From contig NZ_BJNT01000001.1 in assembly GCF_006539825.1 (NCBI RefSeq), forward strand, positions 62,001 to 126,000: a DNA stretch of 64,000 nucleotides, read 5' to 3'. Positions 21,445 through 29,989 of this stretch are shown here, one piece after another. Below the pieces are notes generated by a model, which was given only the letters and a program-made list of their open reading frames with translations, did not search any database and was not told where the DNA came from. The position numbers and the translations under genes were made by a program. Position 1 is the first letter of the stretch, and every line of letters starts with the position of its first letter. The stretch is from Corynebacterium variabile. GTDB lineage: Bacteria; Actinomycetota; Actinomycetes; Mycobacteriales; Mycobacteriaceae.

Positions 21445-24177
21445 TCACCCGGCGAGCACCTGCCGCATCGGGACCAGGGTCGCACCGGAGATCCCGTCGA
21501 AGCGGTCGAGGTCACAGGTCAGCACGATGATCTGGTGGTCCCGTCCGAGCGTGTCGAGGACGACGTTCATACGGTCGATCCGCCCGCGGTCCGAGAACCC
21601 GAGGGCGTCGTCGATGATCACCGGCACCGCGTCTCCCCCACCGACGAGATCCGCGACGGCCAGGCGGGTCAGGACGGAGAGCTGCTCACGGGCACCACCG
21701 GACAGTTGAGTGGTGTCGAGGGTGACATTGTCCAGGGTCCGGCGGGACGGACCGAGGTCGTCACCGAACTCGAAGTCCACTTCCGAGCCGTAGAGGGTGC
21801 GGGCGAGCCGCTCGACCGTGGCACGCAGCGGGGCCTCATAGCGTTCCCGTGCCCGGGCGAGCGCCTCCTGGACCTCGGAGTACAGCAGTGCTGCGGCCTC
21901 TGCCTGTGCCGACACCCGACGGTGTTCACGCTCGGCACGCTCCACGGCGGTGCGGGTGTCCTCCACCTCCTCGGCGACACCCGCATGCTCACCGAGCGCA
22001 CCGGTGACCCGTGAGACAGCGTGGCCGGTCTCCTCGGCGCGTTCCCGCAGCCGACGCATACGGGATGTCGCCCCCTCCGCCAGGCTGGTGAGCGTCCCGA
22101 TGTCGATGACGCCGGTACGGGACTCCGCCTCGGCGAGAGCTTCCCGGGCCTCCGCCAGTGCGGTGGCGGCCTCTGCGAGCTCGGAGTCGAGGGACGCGTC
22201 GTCCCGTTGCTCCCGATCCGCAGCCAGAGTCGCGGCGAGTCGGTCACGACCTGCGGTCGCCCGTTCCAGTTCCGTCTTCCTGCCCTCGAGCCGCACTGCC
22301 GCACCGGCGCGGGTGACCCGGGTGATGTCCTCCTGGATCCGCTCCGCCTCCCGCAGGGCGGCGTCCGCCTCATCGGTCAGTTCCGCTGAGGTGGCGGTGA
22401 TCTCGTCACCGGTATCCGCACCGGGCACCCCGGGCAGGACAACGGCCCCCTCGGGATCCTCGTCGTGGATCCGCTGCAGCGCCTCGTCCGCACGCGTTCC
22501 GAGCTCCTCGACCTCGGCGGCGGCACGCTCGTGCCGGTTGCGCAGATCGTCGACAGTGCCGGTACCGGTCACCTGAGTCAGCCGGAGCACCGCTTCACGG
22601 TGCTCCTCCGCCGCATCCTGACGTGCCGCCGCCGCGGCCTCGGCCGCTGTCAGGTCCTCGACACCGGCGGCCACCAGGAGTCGGTCGAGGTCCGCGCGGG
22701 CACGGGTAACTTCCTCGGAGACCTCGCTGACGTCGCGGGACGGGGTGACTGTGACGGTCCAGTCCCCCAGACCGATCTCCTGGCGTCCGGTGACATGCAC
22801 GGTCGCCGACCCGCCGACCAGCTCACGGGGCTCCCGGTCGACAGTGACAGTGCCGTCAGCAGGTCCGGCGACCTCCACGGTCGTCGCCACCGCATCGCGG
22901 ACGGTAACAGCCTGGCACAGGGCGGCGTCCGCCGAACGCAGGGAGGCGAGGACCTTGTCGGTCACCGGACTGTCGTCCACCGACCTCTTCAGATCACGGA
23001 CCTCGTCGGCGATGCCGGTGGCCCTGGCGATCCGGTCCGCCAGGTCCGCGACCCGGGACCCGGCATCCTGTCGCCGGGACAGTGCCTCCACGCGTGCCGC
23101 CCAGGCGGTGGCGACCCGGGACCGGCGACGTGCGGCGCTGCGTCTCTTCCCCAGATCCCCGGTGGTCTGTTCCTCCTGCTCGGCGGCCTTCTCGGCCTCC
23201 TGTACCTCGACGGTCAGGGCGGCGACGGTCTTCTCTGCGTCCGCCAGGGCGGAAATCCGGTCGGCGCGGGCGCGGGCACGCTGGTCGGCGAGGTCCCGCA
23301 CTCCGGCGGCGGTAGTGACGGTCCTGTGCAACCCGTCGAGTTCGGCGACCGCGGCGCGGCCCTCAGCCAGGGTCTTCTCCGCCTCCACGGCAGCCTCGGC
23401 GGCGACGGGCTCCTGCTTCGCCACGGCGGTCTTCTCCACGGTGAGCTGTCCGAGCTCGGTGATGAGATTCTGCGCCTGGGTGTAGCGGCCGGTCGCTGCA
23501 TCATGGTCCGCCTCGGCCGCTGCCAGGGCGTCTGTGACCGCCTTGAGTTCCTTGGAGGGTCGGCCACCGGGGGTGAAGTACCGCAGGTATTCCTCGGTGA
23601 TCCTGCCGATGAGGGCGCCGGCCCCGTCCGCTGTACCCGTGCCGGCAGCGGCACCGGCACCGGCACCGGCAGCCTCGTCATCCGCCGGTGAATCCCCGCC
23701 GAGAGCCTGCTCCAGGCTGGGGATTCCGGTGGCGGCCAGAATGTCCAGGCTCGCACCCTGCCTGATGGTGAGGGCGTCGATGAGTTGCGTGTCCACCCCC
23801 TCGGACAGCAGTTCGGCGAAGCGTTCCGCCGCTTGCCGTCCGGTGAGATTCTCCCGCCGCGGGGAGGTCACGGTGAGTTCACAGCGTCCGCTGCTCTTGT
23901 TGAAGCTCTTGAGGATGGTCAGCCGGTGCCCGGCGACCGTCATGTCTGCGGAGACCGTGGTCGCGACGTCCTCTGTCGCGCTCTTCAGTGCCTTGATCCT
24001 GGCCGCCTTCGAGTTCACCCCGACCTCGGACAGCAGCAGGCCGAAGGCCGTGAGCAGGGTGGTCTTTCCCATCTCGTTGGGTCCGTGGACGACGACAACT
24101 CCGCTGTCCGGCAGTTCCAGGTGTGCGTGGTCGACTCCGGCGACATGGTCGAGGGTCAGGGAATGGAGGGTGAGCAT
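21445..24177 (-). CDS. SMC/Rad50-like coiled-coil AAA ATPase (SbcC/YhaN type)
   Basis: 910 residues. Walker A GPNEMGKTT at 32-40; a Gly/Ala-rich patch (about 163-190); long Ala/Glu/Arg coiled coils (about 205-400 and 485-760); a beta-rich globular hinge between them (about 425-480); ABC signature LSGGAREQLS; Walker B VPVIIDDALGFSD with Asp-Asp in place of Asp-Glu. I see no CxxC zinc hook, so this is not classical SbcC/Rad50 and is closer to the YhaN style. Last gene of the SNF2-SWIM-nuclease-ATPase unit, 3 bases after the nuclease. Expected to clamp DNA and drive the partner nuclease; function inferred. Confidence 0.85.
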   Translation of the reverse strand: MLTLHSLTLDHVAGVDHAHLELPDSGVVVVHGPNEMGKTTLLTAFGLLLSEVGVNSKAARIKALKSATEDVATTVSADMTVAGHRLTILKSFNKSSGRCELTVTSPRRENLTGRQAAERFAELLSEGVDTQLIDALTIRQGASLDILAATGIPSLEQALGGDSPADDEAAGAGAGAAAGTGTADGAGALIGRITEEYLRYFTPGGRPSKELKAVTDALAAAEADHDAATGRYTQAQNLITELGQLTVEKTAVAKQEPVAAEAAVEAEKTLAEGRAAVAELDGLHRTVTTAAGVRDLADQRARARADRISALADAEKTVAALTVEVQEAEKAAEQEEQTTGDLGKRRSAARRRSRVATAWAARVEALSRRQDAGSRVADLADRIARATGIADEVRDLKRSVDDSPVTDKVLASLRSADAALCQAVTVRDAVATTVEVAGPADGTVTVDREPRELVGGSATVHVTGRQEIGLGDWTVTVTPSRDVSEVSEEVTRARADLDRLLVAAGVEDLTAAEAAAAARQDAAEEHREAVLRLTQVTGTGTVDDLRNRHERAAAEVEELGTRADEALQRIHDEDPEGAVVLPGVPGADTGDEITATSAELTDEADAALREAERIQEDITRVTRAGAAVRLEGRKTELERATAGRDRLAATLAADREQRDDASLDSELAEAATALAEAREALAEAESRTGVIDIGTLTSLAEGATSRMRRLRERAEETGHAVSRVTGALGEHAGVAEEVEDTRTAVERAEREHRRVSAQAEAAALLYSEVQEALARARERYEAPLRATVERLARTLYGSEVDFEFGDDLGPSRRTLDNVTLDTTQLSGGAREQLSVLTRLAVADLVGGGDAVPVIIDDALGFSDRGRIDRMNVVLDTLGRDHQIIVLTCDLDRFDGISGATLVPMRQVLAG

Positions 24178-24180
24178 GGG

Positions 24181-25431
24181 TCAGTTCCCTTTCCCGGTCG
24201 TGGTTCCAGCAGGCTCGGCCGACAACCGGTAGAGCAGGCGCAGCGCGTCACGGGCGGTGGCGTCCCCCTCGGCGGTGCGGGACGCCAGGACCCGCGAGGC
24301 CTCACCGACGGCACCGGGCCACCGGGCCTCGGCGAGTTCCCCGTCATCGGGCGCGGTGTGCAGGTCCATCAGCCGCTCCCTCGGGTAGAGCGCGGCGAAG
24401 GACGGGACCTTCTCGGCGGTCTCCCGGTCCAGCCGGGCGCCGGTCGCGAGATCCACGGTGCCGGTCAGCGCGTACTTCACCACGGTGGTGCGTTTGTCCG
24501 GCAGTTCCCCGAGCCGACGGATCCAGTCGGTGACCCCCTCATCGGAGTCGATCCGGGCGGACAGCGCCAGGAAATGCCAGGTACCGACGGGCACCTCGTC
24601 AACGGTGACCGTCGCCGGAGCCACGGGGGCTTCCGGGTCGAGGGTGATGTCGACGACGAGCGCGAAGCCGGAGCGTCCCTCTCCCCCGCCGTCTTCCTCG
24701 CGGAAGTCGGTGGGTTCAGGGCTGCCGGAGTAGCGCACCGTGCCGTCCTCGTGGAGGTTCACCGCGGAGTGGGTGTCCCCCAGGGCGACATAGTCCACGA
24801 GCCGGTCCCGGCAGGCCTGTGCGGCGGCGTCCACGTCGATGACGGCGGGGTCGCCGGCCGATGACCGCGAGGAGGTCGCACCGTGACCGACGAGGACGCG
24901 CACCGTCGCGGCATCCCGGCGCTCAGGACCACGCAGCTCGCGCAGCGCCCCGGCCACTGGATCCGCACTCACGTACTTCGACAGCAGCGGAGCACCGACG
25001 ATCTCCAACGCCGGCCGGCCGTCGGCGGCGTCCCGCGCCCGCTGCGCAGTGGTGTCCGTGAGGACGCGGACTGTCGGTGACAGACCCTCGAACACCGGAT
25101 CCCGGTAGATGCTCGCCGGGTCGTAGGGGTCGTGGTTGCCGGGCAGAAGGAACACCGGCACCGGGGACGCCCGGAGGATGTCGACCGCCCGACGCCAGGT
25201 CCGACTGTCGACGAGGTTGTCGTCGAAGACATCGCCGGCGACGACAACCGCGTCGCAGGACCGCGCCACGGCAAGGTCGAGTATCCGTTCGATGACGGCG
25301 AGACGGGCCTCCTGGTACCGGGGGCCGGCCTCCTCCCCGAGGAACCAGCGCTTCATGCCGAGCTGCCAGTCCGAGGTGTGGAGGATCCGGACGGAATGTG
25401 GTGACGGGCGTGGTGTGTCAGTCATGCGCAC
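24181..25431 (-). CDS. SbcD/Mre11-like DNA repair exonuclease (calcineurin-type phosphoesterase)
   Basis: 416 residues. Phosphoesterase motifs in order: ILHTSDWQLG (about 16-25), VVVAGDVFDDN (about 60), FLLPGNHDPYDP (about 97), VLVGHGAT (about 178) and YVALGDTHS (about 213). The first motif, normally Asp-x-His, is Asp-Trp-Gln here. A C-terminal region of about 150 residues would contact the ATPase. Probable Mn-dependent DNA end-processing nuclease working with the downstream SMC-like ATPase. GTG start 25431 has GGAAG 5 bases upstream; ATG 25425 is possible. The start overlaps the SWIM gene by 8-14 bases. Confidence 0.85.
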   Translation of the reverse strand: MRMTDTPRPSPHSVRILHTSDWQLGMKRWFLGEEAGPRYQEARLAVIERILDLAVARSCDAVVVAGDVFDDNLVDSRTWRRAVDILRASPVPVFLLPGNHDPYDPASIYRDPVFEGLSPTVRVLTDTTAQRARDAADGRPALEIVGAPLLSKYVSADPVAGALRELRGPERRDAATVRVLVGHGATSSRSSAGDPAVIDVDAAAQACRDRLVDYVALGDTHSAVNLHEDGTVRYSGSPEPTDFREEDGGGEGRSGFALVVDITLDPEAPVAPATVTVDEVPVGTWHFLALSARIDSDEGVTDWIRRLGELPDKRTTVVKYALTGTVDLATGARLDRETAEKVPSFAALYPRERLMDLHTAPDDGELAEARWPGAVGEASRVLASRTAEGDATARDALRLLYRLSAEPAGTTTGKGN

Positions 25432-26587
25432 CGATTCTTCCGGACGGGCCGGACAACCAAGGTTCCCTGTCGAACACAGTATCGTATTCTTCCTGATCTT
25501 CCCCGGTCAGCAGCCGGTAGCAGCTCTCCAGCTCATCGAGGACGCGCAACTGGTCCACCGTATTCCAGCTGACCTTGCGTATCACCGCGTTCCGGGTGCC
25601 CTGGTCACCGAGCTCCAGCCCCGACCCGGGGGTCAGCGGCTCCCGTTGCGGCAGCCGCGACAGGTCACCCCAGAACTCCCCGGGACTGTAGCGGACATCC
25701 TCCGGTTCCCGGCGCGTCCCACCGGAACTGCCGGAACTGCCGGAACTGCCGGAACTGCCGGTAGTCCCGGAAGACCCCGTCTGCACCGCCCGCCGCTGCA
25801 GGTCCACGACCTGCGGATGACGTTGCCTCTCCTTCGCACCGACCTCATCGATGAGCTTCCGGGTGTCCATCCCCCGCCAGTCGAGGAAGGCCACCGGATC
25901 GGTGGTGAACTGCTCGGCCACGGCATGCGCCACAGCGATCCGGTGCTTGCACACCCCGGCACGGTCGGGGCAGGTGCACCAGGAATCGCGGAAGTCCGAC
26001 GGACTGAGCAGCACCGCCGCCACGTCCCGGCGCGGCTCGCGTCCCGCCAGCAGCCGGGCGAGGTTCTCGGGGTGCTCCAGGCACTCGCCGTGGATGTACG
26101 TCACCTGGTTCTCCGACAGTGGACGCCACCGCAGGGACACCTCGAAGGGCTCCAGCTGCGATCCGGTGACCAGTGCGCTCACCGTGCCCAGTTCGAGGTC
26201 GAGTTGCCGTACATTGCCCCCACGGGCGTATGCGAGTCCCCGCTGACGGCGTGCCGTGTCTGCACCGGAACCGACCGTGTCCAGGATGACACGGCCCGCC
26301 CAGCCTTCGGTGGTGGATGCCGCGCGCTGCTCGCGCTGACGGGTCTGCGTCCTCCGGCGCTTCTCCGCTTCCTCCGCGGCGGTCTGCGCGGCCCGCTGTT
26401 CGGCGACCGCCCGCCCGAGCCGGCTGGCCGGGTCGAAGAGACCCTTGGTGAGGTCGGGTCCGCCGGTGGCGTCCTTGCCGGAGGCGCGTGGACCGCGGGA
26501 ACCGAAGTCGGCCTCGATGACGTTGTCGCCCCACTCCGGCTTCGGGGTGCCGAGCCGCCGTCGTCCGCCTTTCCTGTCCTCACTCAC
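25418..26587 (-). CDS. SWIM zinc-finger protein
   Basis: 389 residues. The SWIM motif Cys-x-Cys-x6-Cys-x-His appears as WCTCPDRAGVCKHRIAVAHA near residue 205. The N-terminal third is basic with an Ala/Glu/Arg-rich helix. A Gly-Ser-Ser repeat linker (near 280) is followed by an acidic C-terminus. SWIM domains bind DNA or protein, and in actinobacteria this family commonly lies next to SNF2 helicases. GTG start 26587 chosen because it overlaps the SNF2 stop by 8 bases; the long upstream Arg-rich extension is a frame shadow. Likely partner or loader of the helicase; function inferred. Confidence 0.85.
   Translation of the reverse strand: MSEDRKGGRRRLGTPKPEWGDNVIEADFGSRGPRASGKDATGGPDLTKGLFDPASRLGRAVAEQRAAQTAAEEAEKRRRTQTRQREQRAASTTEGWAGRVILDTVGSGADTARRQRGLAYARGGNVRQLDLELGTVSALVTGSQLEPFEVSLRWRPLSENQVTYIHGECLEHPENLARLLAGREPRRDVAAVLLSPSDFRDSWCTCPDRAGVCKHRIAVAHAVAEQFTTDPVAFLDWRGMDTRKLIDEVGAKERQRHPQVVDLQRRAVQTGSSGTTGSSGSSGSSGSSGGTRREPEDVRYSPGEFWGDLSRLPQREPLTPGSGLELGDQGTRNAVIRKVSWNTVDQLRVLDELESCYRLLTGEDQEEYDTVFDREPWLSGPSGRIGAHD
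25722..25757 (+). repeat. 9-base tandem repeat in the SWIM gene
   Basis: Four copies of CCGGAACTG in frame, encoding the Gly-Ser-Ser linker of the SWIM protein. Copy-number change would only lengthen or shorten the linker. Confidence 0.9.
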
Positions 26588-29500
26588 AGTCGTCCTCCTC
26601 TCTGTCCTTCGCCGGGTACTTCGCCGGGTACTTCTCCAGCAGACCCGCCTGGAACTCGGCCCAGTTGTCCGCGATCCTGTCCATCGCCTCCTGCAGCGCC
26701 GCCTCACCTTCGGCACCGCCGGTACCGAGTCGGCGGTCGGAGGTGGAGGTGTTCAGCCGCCACAGGTCCTTCAAGGACGCATCGTCCATCCTCGTCAGCC
26801 AGCTTTCGCCGGCACTGACCACGTCTCCGGCGAGGTCGCGCTTGGCACCGAGGATGTCGTTGATCCTCTCGTCGAGAGTACCCACGGCGATGAGCTTGTG
26901 AACGCGGACGTCCTGCCCCTGGCCGATCCGGTAGGCCCGGTCGGTGGCCTGGTCCTCCACCGCCGGATTCCACCAACGGTCGATGTGGATGACCACGCTG
27001 GCCCGGGTCAGCGTGATGCCGGTGCCACCGGCCCTGGTCGACAGAATCATCACCTTCGGCCCGTTCTCCGACTGGAACCGGTTCACCAGGTCCACACGCG
27101 CCTTCCTGTTCAGTCCACCGTGGAGCATCGGCACCTCGATGCCGAACACCTCCTCCATGTCTGGGGCGAGCATGCGTCCGAACGACGGGAACTGGGTGAA
27201 CACCAGCACCCGACGGTCCTGCTCGAGTGCCTCGGCGACGATCCGGTAGAGCCGTTCGACCTTGCCGGAGCGGTGACGGCCGTCTTTACGGATCCCGGAC
27301 CCGTCGCCACTGAAATGCGCCGGGTGATTGCAGATCTCCTTGAAATGCGTCAGCGCGGTGAGCACCAGACCACTACGTCGGTCACTGCGGCTGTTGGCCA
27401 ACCTGTCCTCGACGTCCGCGGCGTACGCCTGGTACAGCGCCGCCTGCTCCGCGGTCATGGTGACCGAGTCGATGTACTCGCGCTTCTCCGGCAGCCCCAG
27501 ATCCAGGGACGCATCCGTCTTCTCCCGCCGCAGGATGAACGGGTCGACGAGCCGGTGGAGCCGCTCGACGTCCTCCGGTTCCCGGTCCCGCTCGATGTGG
27601 GAACCGATGGCGTTGTGGAAGGCCTTCGCCGAGCCCAGCAGCCCGGGATTACAGAAGTCCATGAGGGTGTGCAGCTCTGACAGCCGGTTCTCCACCGGGG
27701 TGCCGCTGAGCGCGATGCGGTGGTCGGCCGGGACAGCCCGGACCGCCCTCGACTGCGCCGTGCCCGGGTTCTTGATGTTCTGCGCCTCATCGGCGACCAC
27801 CCGACCCCACCGCAGACCGGCGTAGCGGGCCGGGTTGCGTCCCACGGTCCCGTAGGTCGTCAGCACCAGATCCACCGCCTCGGTCGCGGCCGGGAACTGC
27901 TCCTCCGGCACCTTTCCCGAGCCGTGGTCCACCAGGACACGCAGCGACGGCACATGCCGGGCGACCTCCGAGTTCCATGCCTCCAGTACCGAGGTCGGGG
28001 CCACGACGAGTGTGGGACCGGTCGACTCACCGTGCTCGCGTTCCCAGGCCAGCAGGGCGAGGACCTGCAGAGTCTTACCCAGGCCCATGTCATCGGCGAG
28101 AACCGCACCGAGCCGGTGGCGGAACATCCACACCAGCCAGTTGAGACCCCGCTGCTGGTGGTCGCGCAGCGTGACCGTCAGGGAGGTCGGCGGCTCCACC
28201 CGCTCCGGCGGGGTGAGGGCCGGCATCTCGCCGTCACCTTCACGCGGGTGCTGGGCGGCGAGCATCCGGCCGACCCAGCCCTCGGCGTCGATCTCGAGGT
28301 CCTCGTCGGCGTTCCAGGTTCGGTCCTGCGAGGCCAGTTCGGCGGACAGCAGGTCGCCGAGCGACACCAGCGGATGGGGGTCGTCGGTACGCGCTGCGTC
28401 CTTCCTGTCCTTCTCCGCCGCCTGCTGCGCCTCCGTCACCGTGCGGAAGTAGCTGCGCGCCCGGGACAGGGAGTCCCCGTCCAGGCGCACGTACCGGCCC
28501 TTGACCTGTACGACGGAGCGTGCCGAGGTGAGCAGGTCATGCTTCTGCAGCGGACTGAGCTGTTCGCCGTCGACCGAGATGTCCCAGTCGAAGGACAGCA
28601 CCTGCTCCATACCCATGCGACCCTCCGCCGGCCCGGCGCCGACCGGCGAGATCCGCACCTTCACCGCCGGACGCACCGTGGACCAGCCACGCGGTACGAG
28701 CACGTCGACACCGGCCATGGTCAGCGCCGCCACCCCCTCGGACAGCAGTGCCTCGACATCCGCCATGGTCAGCGCCAGGGACAGCACGCGGTCCTCGGCA
28801 GGACGCCCGGTCAGTGCCGCCGACTCCGGGAACCACACCCCGGTGCGTAACCACCCTTCCACCGCCGTGGCCGTGTCACGCAGCGGCGGCCACGCCCGGT
28901 AGGCGGCGTCCAACCCCGGACGCAGCACCCGCTTCTCCCTGTCCCCCGCCTCGGACGCCGGGATCTCGGCGGCCGGGGCGTCATCCACCGACAGACGGAC
29001 GCCGAGACGCCAGCGACGCGCCTCCGGATCAACCGGTTCTGCCCCGGTGTCTGAGTCATCGTCGTCGCCGTCGTCCGCCGCCGCACCCTGGGGCTCCTGC
29101 AGCATGAGGACGAGCCGGGTGGAGTTCTCGGTGGCCGAGCGGCGCCATGCCGCCAGCCCGTCAGCGACGACCGGAGTGAGGCGGCGGTCTGCCTCGCCGG
29201 ACACCAGCGCGGCGACGAAGTGGTTGTCGAAGACCGTGCCGGTGGCTGCGGACCGCTCCTGCAGCCGGGCGACACACATCCAGTGGACCAGCTCATCGGC
29301 GGCGCGCAGCAGGACATCATCCCCGCCGTTGAGCGTCAGCACCACCGGGCAGGATGCCTGGAACTCCCTGAGGATCCGGTTGTGCACCCCGGAGGAGGAG
29401 ACGCACCACACCGGGAACCACTGACCGTCGGCGAAATGGAGCTTCATCATCACACGTCCGGTGTCCACGATCTCCAGGAGGAGTTCGTACAGCCGCACGA

Positions 29501-29828
29501 GCCACACCGTCTCCGCGCTGAGCTGGGAGATGTCACCACCCCCACGCAGATACGCCGAGAGTGTTCCGAGCACGGTGAGCGCCTGCTCAGGCGTCCACGC
29601 CTGGGTGTAGAGGGAGATCTCACGGACCTGTCCCTTCGGCGTCGCCACCCTCATCCCGTCGCGACGCCGCAGCGCCCGGCTCTTCACCAGGTCGAGCAGC
29701 GGCGCAGCCAGGTCATCCGGGCCGAGCGTGGCACTGTCGACCACGACGGCGTGCCCCTCGACCCGCTCAACCCAGAGGTGAAGACCCCGGCCGGCGAGCC
29801 ACAGAAGATGTACCCGGTGTTCAGTCAC
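26580..29828 (-). CDS. SNF2-family helicase
   Basis: 1082 residues. The N-terminal half (about 1-540) is the region that in actinobacterial relatives carries the SNF2-associated DUF3670 domain. Then the two RecA lobes: VLADDMGLGKTLQ (near 580), VADEAQNIKN (DEAQ box, near 680), ALSGTPVENRLSEL, VFTQFPSFGRML, and RAGGTGITLTRASVVIHIDRWWNPAVEDQATDRAYRIGQ-type motifs V/VI (near 935-970). ATP-driven double-stranded DNA translocase. GTG 29828 chosen; AAGGAG is too close (1 base) to be a normal ribosome site, and TACACA 6 bases upstream suggests a leaderless mRNA instead. First gene of the four-gene unit. Confidence 0.92.
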   Translation of the reverse strand: MTEHRVHLLWLAGRGLHLWVERVEGHAVVVDSATLGPDDLAAPLLDLVKSRALRRRDGMRVATPKGQVREISLYTQAWTPEQALTVLGTLSAYLRGGGDISQLSAETVWLVRLYELLLEIVDTGRVMMKLHFADGQWFPVWCVSSSGVHNRILREFQASCPVVLTLNGGDDVLLRAADELVHWMCVARLQERSAATGTVFDNHFVAALVSGEADRRLTPVVADGLAAWRRSATENSTRLVLMLQEPQGAAADDGDDDDSDTGAEPVDPEARRWRLGVRLSVDDAPAAEIPASEAGDREKRVLRPGLDAAYRAWPPLRDTATAVEGWLRTGVWFPESAALTGRPAEDRVLSLALTMADVEALLSEGVAALTMAGVDVLVPRGWSTVRPAVKVRISPVGAGPAEGRMGMEQVLSFDWDISVDGEQLSPLQKHDLLTSARSVVQVKGRYVRLDGDSLSRARSYFRTVTEAQQAAEKDRKDAARTDDPHPLVSLGDLLSAELASQDRTWNADEDLEIDAEGWVGRMLAAQHPREGDGEMPALTPPERVEPPTSLTVTLRDHQQRGLNWLVWMFRHRLGAVLADDMGLGKTLQVLALLAWEREHGESTGPTLVVAPTSVLEAWNSEVARHVPSLRVLVDHGSGKVPEEQFPAATEAVDLVLTTYGTVGRNPARYAGLRWGRVVADEAQNIKNPGTAQSRAVRAVPADHRIALSGTPVENRLSELHTLMDFCNPGLLGSAKAFHNAIGSHIERDREPEDVERLHRLVDPFILRREKTDASLDLGLPEKREYIDSVTMTAEQAALYQAYAADVEDRLANSRSDRRSGLVLTALTHFKEICNHPAHFSGDGSGIRKDGRHRSGKVERLYRIVAEALEQDRRVLVFTQFPSFGRMLAPDMEEVFGIEVPMLHGGLNRKARVDLVNRFQSENGPKVMILSTRAGGTGITLTRASVVIHIDRWWNPAVEDQATDRAYRIGQGQDVRVHKLIAVGTLDERINDILGAKRDLAGDVVSAGESWLTRMDDASLKDLWRLNTSTSDRRLGTGGAEGEAALQEAMDRIADNWAEFQAGLLEKYPAKYPAKDREEDDCE

Positions 29829-29900
29829 TCTCCTTGTGTACCACGGGGACCGGACAGCCTCTGCCCTACCCGTGCCGAACCACTGTTCGACCCCGTCCAC

Positions 29901-29929
29901 CGGACAGCCGGCTCCAAAACCTCTACTGT
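29901..29929 (+). promoter_or_regulatory. putP promoter
   Basis: CGGACA, 17 bases, TACTGT. Transcription would start about 55 bases before the putP ATG. Confidence 0.55.
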
Positions 29930-29989
29930 GGTTCTCAATGACTTTTCATCGACTGAAACCTGTACCGACGACACACGAGGAGTTCTGCC

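Noticed and set aside
26588..26716. Arg-rich N-terminal extension of the SWIM protein
   Set aside because: It is the SNF2 3' end read in another frame; the overlapping GTG at 26587 is the natural coupled start.
21445..29828. Recently acquired defence island
   Set aside because: No integrase, tRNA-end direct repeat, transposase or composition shift is seen; the tRNA-Arg next to it is intact with its own terminator and no duplicated 3' end. The unit looks resident, though its role could still be defensive.
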